Source: Miltoncostaea marina
Lineage (GTDB): Bacteria; Actinomycetota; Thermoleophilia; Miltoncostaeales; Miltoncostaeaceae
Assembly (NCBI RefSeq): GCF_018141525.1
Contig: NZ_CP064655.1
Span: 1 to 64,000 of the forward strand
Reading direction: 5' to 3'
Length of the DNA stretch: 64,000 nucleotides
A program made the translations under genes and the position numbers. Below are positions 14,617 to 22,401 of the stretch, one piece after another; within the stretch, counting starts at the first letter, position 1, and the number at the start of each line of letters is the position of its first letter. A model generated the notes under the pieces. The model had not been told where the DNA came from. It saw only the letters and a program-made list of their open reading frames with translations, and made no database searches.

Positions 14617-15063
14617 GTGGACGCGCGCCTTCCGGCACCGACGGATCTCCTTCCGCACCGCCCGCCCTTCCTCTTCGTCGACGAGATCCTCGATCTGGCG
14701 CCGGGGGAGTCCGCGCGGGCGCGCTGGCGCGTGGACCCGGAGGCCGCCTTCTTCGCCGGCCACTTCCCGGGCAACCCGATCCTGCCCGGCGTGCTGATCG
14801 TCGAGGCGCTGGCCCAGACCGGGGCCCTGGCGGCGCTGGCCGAGCCCGGCACGGCGGGCAAGCTCGCCCTCTTCGCCGGCATCGGCAAGGCCCGCTTCCG
14901 CCGGGTCGTGCGGCCCGGCGAGGACCTCGTGCTGGAGACCCGGCTCACCCGCCGCCGCGGCATGCTCGGCTCCGGCGAGGGCACGGCGTCCGTCGAGGGC
15001 GTGACCGCCTGTCAGACCGAGCTCTCGTTCGCGCTGGTCGACGCCGAGGGCGCCGGGGCGTGA
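14617..15063 (+). CDS. fabZ: 3-hydroxyacyl-ACP dehydratase FabZ
   Basis: Dehydrates 3-hydroxyacyl-ACP to trans-2-enoyl-ACP in each cycle of type II fatty-acid elongation. The 148-residue hot-dog protein has LPHRPPFLFVD at 12-22, the catalytic histidine H49 in HFPGNPILPG and the catalytic acid E63. Length and motifs are typical. The GTG start at 14617 matches family alignment and lies just after a TANNNT box. Its stop overlaps the fabH start as GTGA. It begins an operon reaching to accA. Confidence 0.96.
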   Translation: MDARLPAPTDLLPHRPPFLFVDEILDLAPGESARARWRVDPEAAFFAGHFPGNPILPGVLIVEALAQTGALAALAEPGTAGKLALFAGIGKARFRRVVRPGEDLVLETRLTRRRGMLGSGEGTASVEGVTACQTELSFALVDAEGAGA

Positions 15064-16097
15064 CGCCCGACCGCAGCGCCCCCCGCCGACGCGCCCGCCT
15101 GGCGGCGCTCGGCGGCTACGCGCCCGCGCGGGTGGTGACCAACGCCGAGATCGAGCGGCGTGTCGACACCACCGACGAGTGGATCCGCACGCGCACCGGC
15201 ATCCGCGAGCGGCGCTACGCGGCGCCCGACGAGACCACGGCCGACATGGCGGCGGTCGCCGCCGAGCGGGTGCTTGCGAGCGCGGGCCTGCCGTCCGCCG
15301 AGGTCGACATGGTGATCGTGCCGACGGCGACCCCCGACGCCCTCTTCCCGGCCACGGCGGCGATCGTCGCCGACCGGATCGGCGCGCGGCGGGCGGCCGC
15401 CTACGACCTGTCGGCCGCCTGCTCGGGCTTCGTCTACGCCCTGGCCCAGGCCACGGCGCTCGTTGAGGCGGGCATGGCGGGCAACGTGCTCGTCGTGGGC
15501 TCGGAGGTGCTCTCGCGGGTCACCGACCACGACGACCGCGCCACCTGCATCCTGTTCGCCGACGGCGCGGGCGGGGCGCTCGTCACGGCGGGCGACGCGG
15601 AGACGACCACGGGCTTCCTCGCCTTCGACCTGGGGGCGGACGGCTCAGGGGCCGACCAGCTCGTGCTGCCCGTGGGCGGCGACCGGCGCCTGGCGGCGGC
15701 CGGCGGCGCGCCGGCCGACGCGTGCATCCGCATGGACGGACCCGCGGTCTTCCGCTTCGCCACCCGCGTGATGGTCGAGTCGGCGCAGCGGCTGCTGGAC
15801 GGCCTGTCGATGGGCATCGCCGACATCGACCTGGTGGTGGCCCACCAGGCCAACTCGCGCATCATGGACCACGCCGCCGAGCGCCTCGGCATCCCTCCCG
15901 AGCGGCTCTTCAACAACCTGGAGCTGTTCGGCAACACGTCGTCGGCGTCCATCCCCATGGCGCTGGCGCAGGCGCGCGACGCCGGCCGCCTGTCGCCGGG
16001 CGACATGCTGCTGCTGGTCGGGTTCGGGGGCGGGCTCACGTGGGCATCGTCCGTGGTCCGTTACGAGCCGCTCGGAGAGGAGCACCAGTGGGCGTGA
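15060..16097 (+). CDS. fabH: 3-oxoacyl-ACP synthase III FabH
   Basis: Condenses acyl-CoA primer with malonyl-ACP to start fatty-acid synthesis and helps set straight- or branched-chain composition. The 345-residue protein has the full Cys-His-Asn triad: C121 in SAACSGFVYA, H262 in VVAHQANSRI and N292 in FGNTSSAS. The GTG at 15060 overlaps the fabZ stop by GTGA. A longer upstream reading exists but only shadows fabZ. The stop lies ten bases inside fabD. Confidence 0.96.
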   Translation: MTPDRSAPRRRARLAALGGYAPARVVTNAEIERRVDTTDEWIRTRTGIRERRYAAPDETTADMAAVAAERVLASAGLPSAEVDMVIVPTATPDALFPATAAIVADRIGARRAAAYDLSAACSGFVYALAQATALVEAGMAGNVLVVGSEVLSRVTDHDDRATCILFADGAGGALVTAGDAETTTGFLAFDLGADGSGADQLVLPVGGDRRLAAAGGAPADACIRMDGPAVFRFATRVMVESAQRLLDGLSMGIADIDLVVAHQANSRIMDHAAERLGIPPERLFNNLELFGNTSSASIPMALAQARDAGRLSPGDMLLLVGFGGGLTWASSVVRYEPLGEEHQWA

Positions 16098-16999
16098 CCG
16101 TCGCCATGTTCCCGGGCCAGGGCGCCCAGGCGGTCGGCATGGGCAAGGCGCTCGCCGAGGCCCACGAGGTCGCCCGGCGCACGTTCGAGGAGGCCGACGA
16201 CACGCTCGGCTACGCCATCTCGGAGGTCTGCTTCGCCGGCCCCATCGAGCGACTGACGGCGACCGACGTCTGCCAGCCCGCGCTCGTGGCCGCGTCGGTG
16301 GCCGCCTTCCGGGTGGCGCAGGAGGCCGGGCTGCGGCCGGGGCTGGTGATGGGCCACTCGCTGGGCGAGTACTCGGCGCTCGTCGCCTGCGGCGCGATGG
16401 GCTACGCGGAGGCCCTGCGGACGGTCGCCGAGCGCGGCGCCGCCATGCGGGCCGCCGCCCAGGAGTCGCCCGGCGCGATGGCCGCGCTGCTCGGGCCCGC
16501 CGACGACGAGGCCGAGGCGCTCGCCGCCGAGGCCGGCGAGGCCTGGCCGGCCAACTACAACTGCCCCGGGCAGGTCGTGGTCTCGGGCACGAGCGCGGGC
16601 ATCGACCGCCTGGTGGAGCTCGCCGAGGCGCGCGGCGTGCGCGCCACGCGGCTCGTGGTGGACGGGGCCTTCCACTCGCCGCTCATCGCGCCCGCCGCCG
16701 AGCGGCTGCGCCCCGCCCTCGAGGCCTGGGCCCCGGCGCCGGCCGACCCGCCCTTCCTCTCGACGACGACCTGCCTCGTCGAGCCCCCCGAGCGCATGCG
16801 CGGGGTGCTGCTCGACCAGCTCACCTCGCCGGTGCGGTTCGGCCACGCGGTCGAGGCCGCGCTCGAGCTGGGCGCGGACCGCTTCGTGGAGCTGGGCCCC
16901 GGCCGGGTGCTCTCCGGCCTCGTGCGCCGCGTGCGCCGTGACCTGCCGACCGCCCAGGTGGGCGAGCCGGCCGACCTCGACAAGCTGACGGTGGTGTAG
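16088..16999 (+). CDS. fabD: Malonyl-CoA:ACP transacylase FabD
   Basis: Moves malonyl from CoA to acyl carrier protein. The 303-residue product shows GQGAQ near its start, the nucleophile S91 in GHSLGEYSA and the catalytic H196 in GAFHSPL. GTG 16088 is chosen because GGAGAGGAG ends five bases before it; a second GTG at 16094 would also work and would form a GTGA overlap with fabH. fabG starts directly after its stop. Confidence 0.95.
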   Translation: MGVTVAMFPGQGAQAVGMGKALAEAHEVARRTFEEADDTLGYAISEVCFAGPIERLTATDVCQPALVAASVAAFRVAQEAGLRPGLVMGHSLGEYSALVACGAMGYAEALRTVAERGAAMRAAAQESPGAMAALLGPADDEAEALAAEAGEAWPANYNCPGQVVVSGTSAGIDRLVELAEARGVRATRLVVDGAFHSPLIAPAAERLRPALEAWAPAPADPPFLSTTTCLVEPPERMRGVLLDQLTSPVRFGHAVEAALELGADRFVELGPGRVLSGLVRRVRRDLPTAQVGEPADLDKLTVV

Positions 17000-17734
17000 A
17001 TGCCCGTTGCCCTGGTGACCGGCGCGAGCCGTGGGATCGGCGCCGCGTGCGCCCGCGCGCTGGCGGAGGCCGGCTACGACGTGGCGGTGGGGTACGCCCG
17101 CGACGCCGACGGCGCCGCGGCGACCGCCGCCGCCGTCGAGGCGGCCGGCCGGCGGGCCTCGACCCACGCCGCCGACGTCGCCGACGAGGCCCAGGCGGGG
17201 GCGATGGTCGAGGCCGCCGAGGAGGCCCTCGGGCCGCTCGACGCCCTCGTGCTGAACGCCGGCATCACCCGCGACGGCCTCGCCGTGCGGATGAGCGCCG
17301 AGGACTGGAACGCGGTCATCGACACCAACCTGAGCGGCGCCTTCTTCACGGCGCGCCCCGCGCTGCGCGGCATGCTGCGCCGCCGGGCCGGCAGCATCGT
17401 GGCGGTCTCGTCGGTGGTGGGCCTGACGGGCAACCCCGGCCAGGCCAACTACGCCGCGGCGAAGGCGGGCCTGATCGGCATGGTGCGGGCCCTCGCGCGC
17501 GAGGCCGGCGGGCGCGGCGTGCGGGTCAACGCGGTCGCGCCGGGCTACATCGCCACCGACATGACGGCCGAGCTCTCCGACGAGCAGCGCGCCGGCCTGC
17601 TCGCATCGACGCCGCTCGGCCGCCTCGGCACGCCCGAGGACGTCGCCGGCGCGGTCGCCTTCCTCTGCTCCCCGGCCGCCGCCTTCGTGACCGGGGCCGT
17701 CCTGTCGGTCGACGGCGGGCTGGCGATGGCATGA
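17000..17734 (+). CDS. fabG: 3-oxoacyl-ACP reductase FabG
   Basis: NADPH-dependent short-chain dehydrogenase reducing 3-oxoacyl-ACP. The 244-residue protein has the cofactor motif TGASRGIG near residue 7, NAG in VLNAGIT, and the catalytic pair Y151-x3-K155 in NYAAAKAG. ATG 17000 abuts the fabD stop and its own stop overlaps fabF as ATGA. In many bacteria acpP sits between fabG and fabF; here no ACP gene is present. Confidence 0.95.
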   Translation: MPVALVTGASRGIGAACARALAEAGYDVAVGYARDADGAAATAAAVEAAGRRASTHAADVADEAQAGAMVEAAEEALGPLDALVLNAGITRDGLAVRMSAEDWNAVIDTNLSGAFFTARPALRGMLRRRAGSIVAVSSVVGLTGNPGQANYAAAKAGLIGMVRALAREAGGRGVRVNAVAPGYIATDMTAELSDEQRAGLLASTPLGRLGTPEDVAGAVAFLCSPAAAFVTGAVLSVDGGLAMA

Positions 17735-18987
17735 GCGACCGCCCGCGCGTGGTGGTCACCGGCCTGGGGATGGTCACCTCCCTCGGCATCGGCTGGCGCG
17801 AGAACTGGGAGGCCGCGATCGCCGGGCGCAGCGGCGCCGGCCCGATCACGTGCTACGACCCGGTCGACACGCCCACGAAGATCGCCTGCGAGGTGACCGG
17901 CTTCGACCCGGTCGACTTCATGGACCGCAAGGTGGCCCGCCGCATGGACCGCTTCGCCCACCTGGCGGTGGCCGCGGGGCGGCTCGCCCTGGAGGACGCG
18001 GGGCTCGCCATCTCGTCCACAGCGGCCCCGCGCGCGGGTGCGGTGGTGGGCAGCGGCATCGGCGGCCTGCACACGTTCGTGCAGCAGACGCTGCTCGCCG
18101 AGGAGCGCGGCGCCGACCGGGTGTCGCCGTTCTTCATCCCGGCCGTGATCGCCAACATGGCCGCCGCGCAGGTGTCGATGGAGCTCGGCCTGCAGGGGCC
18201 GCTGTCGTGCGTCACCACCGCGTGCGCCTCGGGCAACCACGCGCTCGGCGATGCCACCGACGCCATCCGCGCCGGGCGCGCCGACGTGATGCTCGCGGGC
18301 GGCACCGAGGCCAGCGTCACCCGGGTGGGCATCGCCGCCTTCAACGCCATGCGGGCGCTCTCCACGCGCAACGACGACCCCGAGGGGGCCAGCCGGCCGT
18401 TCGACCGCGCCCGCGACGGCTTCGTGATGGGCGAGGCCGGCGCGATCGTCGTGCTCGAGCGACTCGAGCACGCGCTGGAGCGCGGCGCCGAGCCGATCTG
18501 CGAGGTGCTCGGCTACGGCCTCACCGGCGACGCCCACCACCTCACCGAGCCGGACCCCACCGGCAGGGCGCCCGCCGCGGCGGTCGCGATGGCGCTCGCC
18601 GACGCCGGCGTCGAGCCGTCGCAGGTCGACTACGTCAACGCGCACGCCACCTCGACGCCGGTGGGCGACACCAGCGAGATCCGGGCGCTGAAGCTCGCCC
18701 TGGGCGAGGACGTCGCCCGGCGGGTGATGGTCTCCTCGACGAAGTCGATGCACGGCCACTGCCTGGGCGCGGCCGGCGGGGTCGAGGGCGCGCTGACCGC
18801 CCTCGTGCTGCGCGAGGGGATCATCCCGCCGACGATCAACCTCGAGGACCTCGACCCCGACTGCGCGGGCGTCGACCACGTCGCCAACGAGGCCCGCCGC
18901 GCCGACGTGCGCGTCGCCGTGTCGAGCGCGTTCGGCTTCGGCGGCCACAACGCGATCATGGTGCTCGGCCGCGTGGAGGACCGGTAG
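17731..18987 (+). CDS. fabF: 3-oxoacyl-ACP synthase II FabF
   Basis: Elongating condensing enzyme of fatty-acid synthesis. The 418-residue KAS II has the Cys-His-His triad C165 (TTACASGNH), H305 (NAHATSTPVGD) and H341 (STKSMHGHCLGAAGG). The start is the ATG that overlaps the fabG stop. Length is normal for FabF. A phosphatase-like reading frame follows immediately, before accD. Confidence 0.96.
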   Translation: MSDRPRVVVTGLGMVTSLGIGWRENWEAAIAGRSGAGPITCYDPVDTPTKIACEVTGFDPVDFMDRKVARRMDRFAHLAVAAGRLALEDAGLAISSTAAPRAGAVVGSGIGGLHTFVQQTLLAEERGADRVSPFFIPAVIANMAAAQVSMELGLQGPLSCVTTACASGNHALGDATDAIRAGRADVMLAGGTEASVTRVGIAAFNAMRALSTRNDDPEGASRPFDRARDGFVMGEAGAIVVLERLEHALERGAEPICEVLGYGLTGDAHHLTEPDPTGRAPAAAVAMALADAGVEPSQVDYVNAHATSTPVGDTSEIRALKLALGEDVARRVMVSSTKSMHGHCLGAAGGVEGALTALVLREGIIPPTINLEDLDPDCAGVDHVANEARRADVRVAVSSAFGFGGHNAIMVLGRVEDR

Positions 18988-19007
18988 GCGCAGCGCCCCC
19001 AGGGCGG

Positions 19008-19550
19008 CTGCCCGGCTGGCGGGCGGTCCTCAACCGCGCGAGCACGCGCGTCTACGGGCCGCGCCGCGGCCTGGAGGGCTTCTCGTGGATCCCCGGCGAG
19101 CGGATCGCGATCGGCGCGGTCCCGGTGGGCGGCGCGGTCGCCCGGCTGCCCGAGCTCGGCGTGACCCACGTGGTCAACTGCCGCGCCCAGCTGCAGACCC
19201 GCATCTCGCAGGACCTCTGGGCCGAGCGGCGCGTGTTCGGCGCCGACCGGGTGGTGCACGCGCCCATGTGGGACCACGGGCGCCCCCAGCCGCCGGCGCT
19301 CTGGGCGCCCGCCGCCCGCTTCGCCGCCGCCGTGCTCGACGAGGAGCCCACCTCCGGCGTCCTCATCCACTGCCAGCAGGGCCGGCGCCGGTCGGCGATG
19401 GTCACCTACGCCGTGCTGCGGCTGCGCGGCCGCGACCCCGACGAGGCCGAGCGGATGATCCTCGAGGGCCGCACGCCGGCCAGCATCGTCCCGGCCTACC
19501 GTGAGAGCGTCGAGCGGTGGCTCGTCGCCGACGCCGGCCCCCTGACATAA
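19008..19550 (+). CDS. Tyrosine/dual-specificity phosphatase-like protein, start unresolved
   Basis: The C-terminal half has the CX5R active site of protein tyrosine or dual-specificity phosphatases: HCQQGRRRSAM, with cysteine and arginine six apart. The aspartate of HAPMWDHG may be the general acid. The product may act on phosphoproteins or phospho-sugars/lipids; substrate is unknown. No ATG, GTG or TTG lies between the fabF stop and GFSWIPGERIAIG, which looks like the true start of the fold. The first canonical start (GTG near 19122) would delete that segment. CTG 19008 is given as one possible start. It lies inside the fab-acc operon, an unusual place for a phosphatase. Confidence 0.72.
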   Translation: MPGWRAVLNRASTRVYGPRRGLEGFSWIPGERIAIGAVPVGGAVARLPELGVTHVVNCRAQLQTRISQDLWAERRVFGADRVVHAPMWDHGRPQPPALWAPAARFAAAVLDEEPTSGVLIHCQQGRRRSAMVTYAVLRLRGRDPDEAERMILEGRTPASIVPAYRESVERWLVADAGPLT

Positions 19551-19551
19551 T
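19546..19551 (+). promoter_or_regulatory. Possible -10 box for accDA
   Basis: CATAAT overlaps the phosphatase stop codon and ends ten bases before the accD GTG. It is one of the few AT-rich hexamers in the operon and may be an internal promoter. Confidence 0.35.
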
Positions 19552-19561
19552 CGCGGGCCAC

Positions 19562-20554
19562 GTGACCAGGCGTCCCATCACGGTGTCGGTCGACAAGCTG
19601 CGCCGCCGCCGCCCCGAGGAGCGGCCGCGCAAGCTGCCCGCCGACGAGCGCTCGTGCCCCCGCTGCCAGAGCCACTGGCGCGCGGAGGAGATGCAGCGCA
19701 ACCTGCGCGTCTGCGCGACGTGCGGGCACCACTTCCCCGTCGGCGCCCGCGAGCGGCTCGACCAGCTCGCCGAGGGGCGGCCGTGGCTCGAGCTGTGGCC
19801 GGAGATGCGCGCGAGCGACCCGCTCCAGTTCGTCGACCTCGAGCCCTACCCCGACCGGGTCGACAAGGCCGAGCGGGCGGGCGCCACCGAGGCCCTGGTG
19901 GTCGGCGAGCTCGCCGTCCGCGACCACCCCTGCGTGGTGGCCGTCATGGACTTCGGCTACCTCGGCGGCAGCATGGGCTCGGTGGTGGGCGAGAAGCTCG
20001 CCCGGGCCTGCGACCGCTGCGTGGAGCGCGGCCTGCCGCTCGTGTGCGTGACCGCCTCCGGCGGCGCCCGCATGCAGGAGGGCGTGATCGCCCTGATGCA
20101 GATGGCCAAGACGATCGTCGGCTTCGAGCTGCTGCGCGACGCCGAGCTGCCCACGATCGTGGTGCTGGCACACCCGACCACGGGCGGCGTGTGGGCCTCG
20201 TTCGCCTCGGTCGGCGACGTCACCTACGCCGAGCCGGGGGCGCTCATCGCCTTCTCGGGCCCGCGCGTCATCGAGCAGACCACCCGCGAGAAGCTGCCGC
20301 CCGAGTTCGGCCGGGCCGAGACCCAGCTCGCCAACGGGCAGGTCGACGCGGTCGTCGACCGGCGCGAGCTGGCCGGGCGCATCGGCAAGGTGCTCGGCAT
20401 CCTCGAGCGCCCGAGCGGCGTGGCGCCCGCGCCGGCGGTGACCTGGGCGCAGGAGAAGGCGGAGCGCGCCGCGACGGTCGCGCGCAACCTGCCGGAGCTG
20501 TCGCGCCGCTTCGTGTCGCGCGTACGGCGCCCCGACGAGGAGGACGACCGATGA
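19562..20554 (+). CDS. accD: Acetyl-CoA carboxylase carboxyltransferase subunit beta
   Basis: With AccA it transfers CO2 from carboxybiotin to acetyl-CoA, making malonyl-CoA. The 330-residue protein has the AccD zinc ribbon CPRCQSHW...CATCGHH (two CxxC pairs), then the crotonase-like core with ASGGARMQEG and the AVVDR element. GTG 19562 is preferred over GTG 19517 because the latter overlaps the phosphatase gene and adds only an Arg-rich stretch. The stop overlaps accA as ATGA. Confidence 0.95.
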   Translation: MTRRPITVSVDKLRRRRPEERPRKLPADERSCPRCQSHWRAEEMQRNLRVCATCGHHFPVGARERLDQLAEGRPWLELWPEMRASDPLQFVDLEPYPDRVDKAERAGATEALVVGELAVRDHPCVVAVMDFGYLGGSMGSVVGEKLARACDRCVERGLPLVCVTASGGARMQEGVIALMQMAKTIVGFELLRDAELPTIVVLAHPTTGGVWASFASVGDVTYAEPGALIAFSGPRVIEQTTREKLPPEFGRAETQLANGQVDAVVDRRELAGRIGKVLGILERPSGVAPAPAVTWAQEKAERAATVARNLPELSRRFVSRVRRPDEEDDR

Positions 20555-21456
20555 GCGTGGCCGCCCGGCGCGGCGGGCGCTTCGTGCGCCGCCTCGCGCA
20601 CCGCCTCGGCGGGGCGCCCGAGACCGGCTCGGCGATCTGGGACACCATCCAGCTCGCCCGCCACCAGGACCGGCCGTACCCGCTCGACTACATCACCCGC
20701 CTGTTCCCCGACTTCGAGGAGCTCCACGGCGACCGCCTCTACGGCGACGACCCGGCCATCGTGGCCGGCATCGGGCGCGGCGAGATGGGCCCCGTGGCCG
20801 TGATCGGGCACCAGAAGGGCCGCGACACCACCGAGCGGACCTACCGCAACTTCGGCATGCCGGGGCCCGAGGGCTACCGCAAGGCGATGCGGGTGATGGA
20901 CGTGGCCGACAAGCTCAACCTGCCGGTGATCACGCTCATCGACACCCCGGGCGCGTTCCCCGGCTCGGGGGCGGAGGAGCGCGGCCAGGGCGGCGCGATC
21001 GCGCGCAGCATGCAGACGATGCTGCGCCTGCGCGTGCCGTCGATCGCGGTGGTGATCGGCGAGGGCTCCTCGGGCGGCGCGCTCGCCCTGGGCGTGACCG
21101 ACCGCGTGATGATGCTCGAGAACGCCACCTACTCGGTGATCTCGCCCGAGGGCGGGGCGGCGATCCTGTGGCGCGACGCGGCGCGGGCGCGCGACGCCGC
21201 CGCCGCCTTCCAGCCGACCGCGGCCAACTGCTACCGCTGGGGCATCGCCGACGTCGTGGTCCCCGAGCCCGCCGGCGGCGCGCACCGCGACCACGACGAG
21301 GCCGCCCGGCTGCTCGGCGGGTACGTCGCGCGGTCGTTGCGCGAGCTCCACGCCCTCGCGCCCGCCGATCGCAAGCGCCAGCGCCGCGACCGCTATCGCC
21401 GCATCGGCGCGTACCGCGAGGTCGCCGCCGCCGTGGAGGGCGTCCCCCAGGGCTGA
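20551..21456 (+). CDS. accA: Acetyl-CoA carboxylase carboxyltransferase subunit alpha
   Basis: Partner of AccD in the A2D2 carboxyltransferase. The 301-residue product shows typical AccA elements: IWDTIQLARHQDRP, GHQKGRDTTER, the oxyanion-region IDTPGAFPGSGAEERGQ and EGSSGGALALGV, and VISPEGGAAILW. The ATG overlaps the accD stop. It ends the fatty-acid block, and a hairpin follows six bases after its stop. Separate AccA and AccD are notable because many actinobacteria use fused acyl-CoA carboxylase beta chains. Confidence 0.95.
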   Translation: MSVAARRGGRFVRRLAHRLGGAPETGSAIWDTIQLARHQDRPYPLDYITRLFPDFEELHGDRLYGDDPAIVAGIGRGEMGPVAVIGHQKGRDTTERTYRNFGMPGPEGYRKAMRVMDVADKLNLPVITLIDTPGAFPGSGAEERGQGGAIARSMQTMLRLRVPSIAVVIGEGSSGGALALGVTDRVMMLENATYSVISPEGGAAILWRDAARARDAAAAFQPTAANCYRWGIADVVVPEPAGGAHRDHDEAARLLGGYVARSLRELHALAPADRKRQRRDRYRRIGAYREVAAAVEGVPQG

Positions 21457-21461
21457 GCGAT

Positions 21462-21482
21462 CGGCGCCGCGCCGCGGCGCCG
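21462..21482 (+). terminator. Hairpin after accA
   Basis: A nine-base stem (21462-21470 with 21474-21482) closes a three-base loop just after the accA stop. There is no T-run; it is the likely end of the fab-acc transcript. Confidence 0.5.
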
Positions 21483-21524
21483 GCGCGGTGTGGTGGTCAA
21501 GGGCCGTCCTCGGAGGGTCGGCGA

Positions 21525-21780
21525 CGGACGGGGTCGCCCGGGGCCGATCCTGTGCGCGGGCGCGCGTCCGTCGGCGAGGTCGTCCGGGGACGGGGTCGGC
21601 GGGGGACGATCCACTGCGCGGGCGGGACCCGGCCCGTCCCGTGACGAGGGCGGCGACGCACCGGGCCGGCTGGGGCCGATCCATGGCGCGGGCGGGACCC
21701 GGCCCCCGCGTGACGAGGTCGTCGACGGACCGGGTCGGCTGGGGCCGATCCATGGCGCGGGCGGGACCCGGCCCTGCGGG
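21525..21780. repeat. Imperfect tandem repeats, about four copies of 62-70 bp
   Basis: The shared core GCGCGGGCG recurs at 21554, 21616, 21686 and 21755, that is with spacings of 62, 70 and 69 bases. Around it, GGGGCCGATCCATGGCGCGG is identical in the last two copies, and flanking CGTGACGAGG and CGACGGACCGGGTCGGC are also repeated. A spacing of 70 does not keep a reading frame and no ORF on either strand looks protein-like, so the block is probably noncoding. Confidence 0.7.
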
Positions 21781-21792
21781 CCGGCTCGCGCT

Positions 21793-22059
21793 GGGCACGG
21801 TGTCGACCGCCGTGCCCCTCACGCGGGGACCCGGCCTCTTTCGGGCCGGGTCACGCGGCAAATCGCCCCTGGCCGGGGCGATTTGCGGACCGGCGCACCG
21901 CCTTCGGCGGGGCGGGCGCCGGAAAGGGCACGCACGTGAGCGTCCGTGGTGCGCGTGGGGTGTGCCCGGCGCCGTCGTGGCCGGTGATCCCTCCCGCCTT
22001 CGGCGGTCGTGTCTCCCACCACGTCGGAGCTCGATCGCGTCGTCCGGGGCGGAGCCCCG
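21793..22059. other. Cluster of six hairpins in a gene-free stretch
   Basis: Perfect inverted repeats follow one another: 21793-21800/21810-21817; 21828-21836/21844-21852; 21858-21869/21875-21886 (12-base stem, loop TGGCC, with unusually AT-rich arms containing AAAT/ATTT); 21898-21902/21906-21910; 21994-21998/22002-22006; and 22045-22050/22054-22059. The fourth and fifth share the sequence CCGCCTTCGGCGG. The second hairpin's right arm GGGCCGGGTC is also complementary to GACCCGGCCC in three upstream tandem repeats (21626, 21696, 21765), so alternative pairings are possible. No gene is seen from 21457 to 22107. It could be a structured RNA, a regulatory or chromosome-organising site, or decayed repetitive DNA. 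Confidence 0.6.
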
Positions 22060-22107
22060 TAGCGAGCAAACGCCGTCCTTCGACGCCGGCAACGTCCAGG
22101 CGGAGCC

Positions 22108-22347
22108 CTACACGGCCGTCAGGGCGCGTTCCGTGCGGTCGATGGCGCGCTTCAGGCGGAGGGCGCCGTCGAGCAGCTCCTGGTTGGTCGCGGGCCGGCC
22201 CGGGGCGACGCCGACGGCGCCCGCGAGGTCGCGGTGCCAGCGGAGCATCTCTGCGGTGGGCCGGCGGTCCGGGTCGACCCGCACCATGTCCAGCACCAGC
22301 GCCATGAACCCCCGGAATGCGGCGGCGGGGGCGGGTCCCTGCGTCAT
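22108..22347 (-). CDS. Small protein of unknown function (79 residues)
   Basis: I do not recognise a family. A perfect AGGAGG lies seven bases before the ATG, which is rare in this window and strongly supports translation. The product is helical in appearance with amphipathic patterns (MALVLDMVRVDPDRR, LLDGALRLKRAIDRTERAL), has no membrane segment or signal and ends with TAV. The spacing and direction place it downstream of the lipid-kinase gene (54-base gap with a weak hairpin), so it may be a third member of that unit or stand alone. Confidence 0.7.
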   Translation of the reverse strand: MTQGPAPAAAFRGFMALVLDMVRVDPDRRPTAEMLRWHRDLAGAVGVAPGRPATNQELLDGALRLKRAIDRTERALTAV

Positions 22348-22377
22348 CGGCGAGCCTCCTTGCCCGATCGTTCCACG

Positions 22378-22395
22378 CGGGACGGTCCCGTCCCG
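22378..22395 (-). terminator. Weak hairpin after the lipid-kinase gene
   Basis: A seven-base stem (22378-22384 with 22389-22395) and a four-base loop lie between the lipid-kinase stop and the small unknown gene. It may attenuate read-through. Confidence 0.25.
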
Positions 22396-22401
22396 CCCCG
22401 A

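Noticed and set aside
21525-21780. CRISPR array
   Set aside because: Units are 62-70 bases with similarity throughout, not short exact repeats with unique spacers, and no cas genes are near.
21393-22092. Reading frames in both directions across the tandem-repeat block, with repeated peptides such as ARAMDRPQP
   Set aside because: The repeat spacing is not a multiple of three, so the peptide repeat breaks frame; composition is not protein-like and hairpins dominate.
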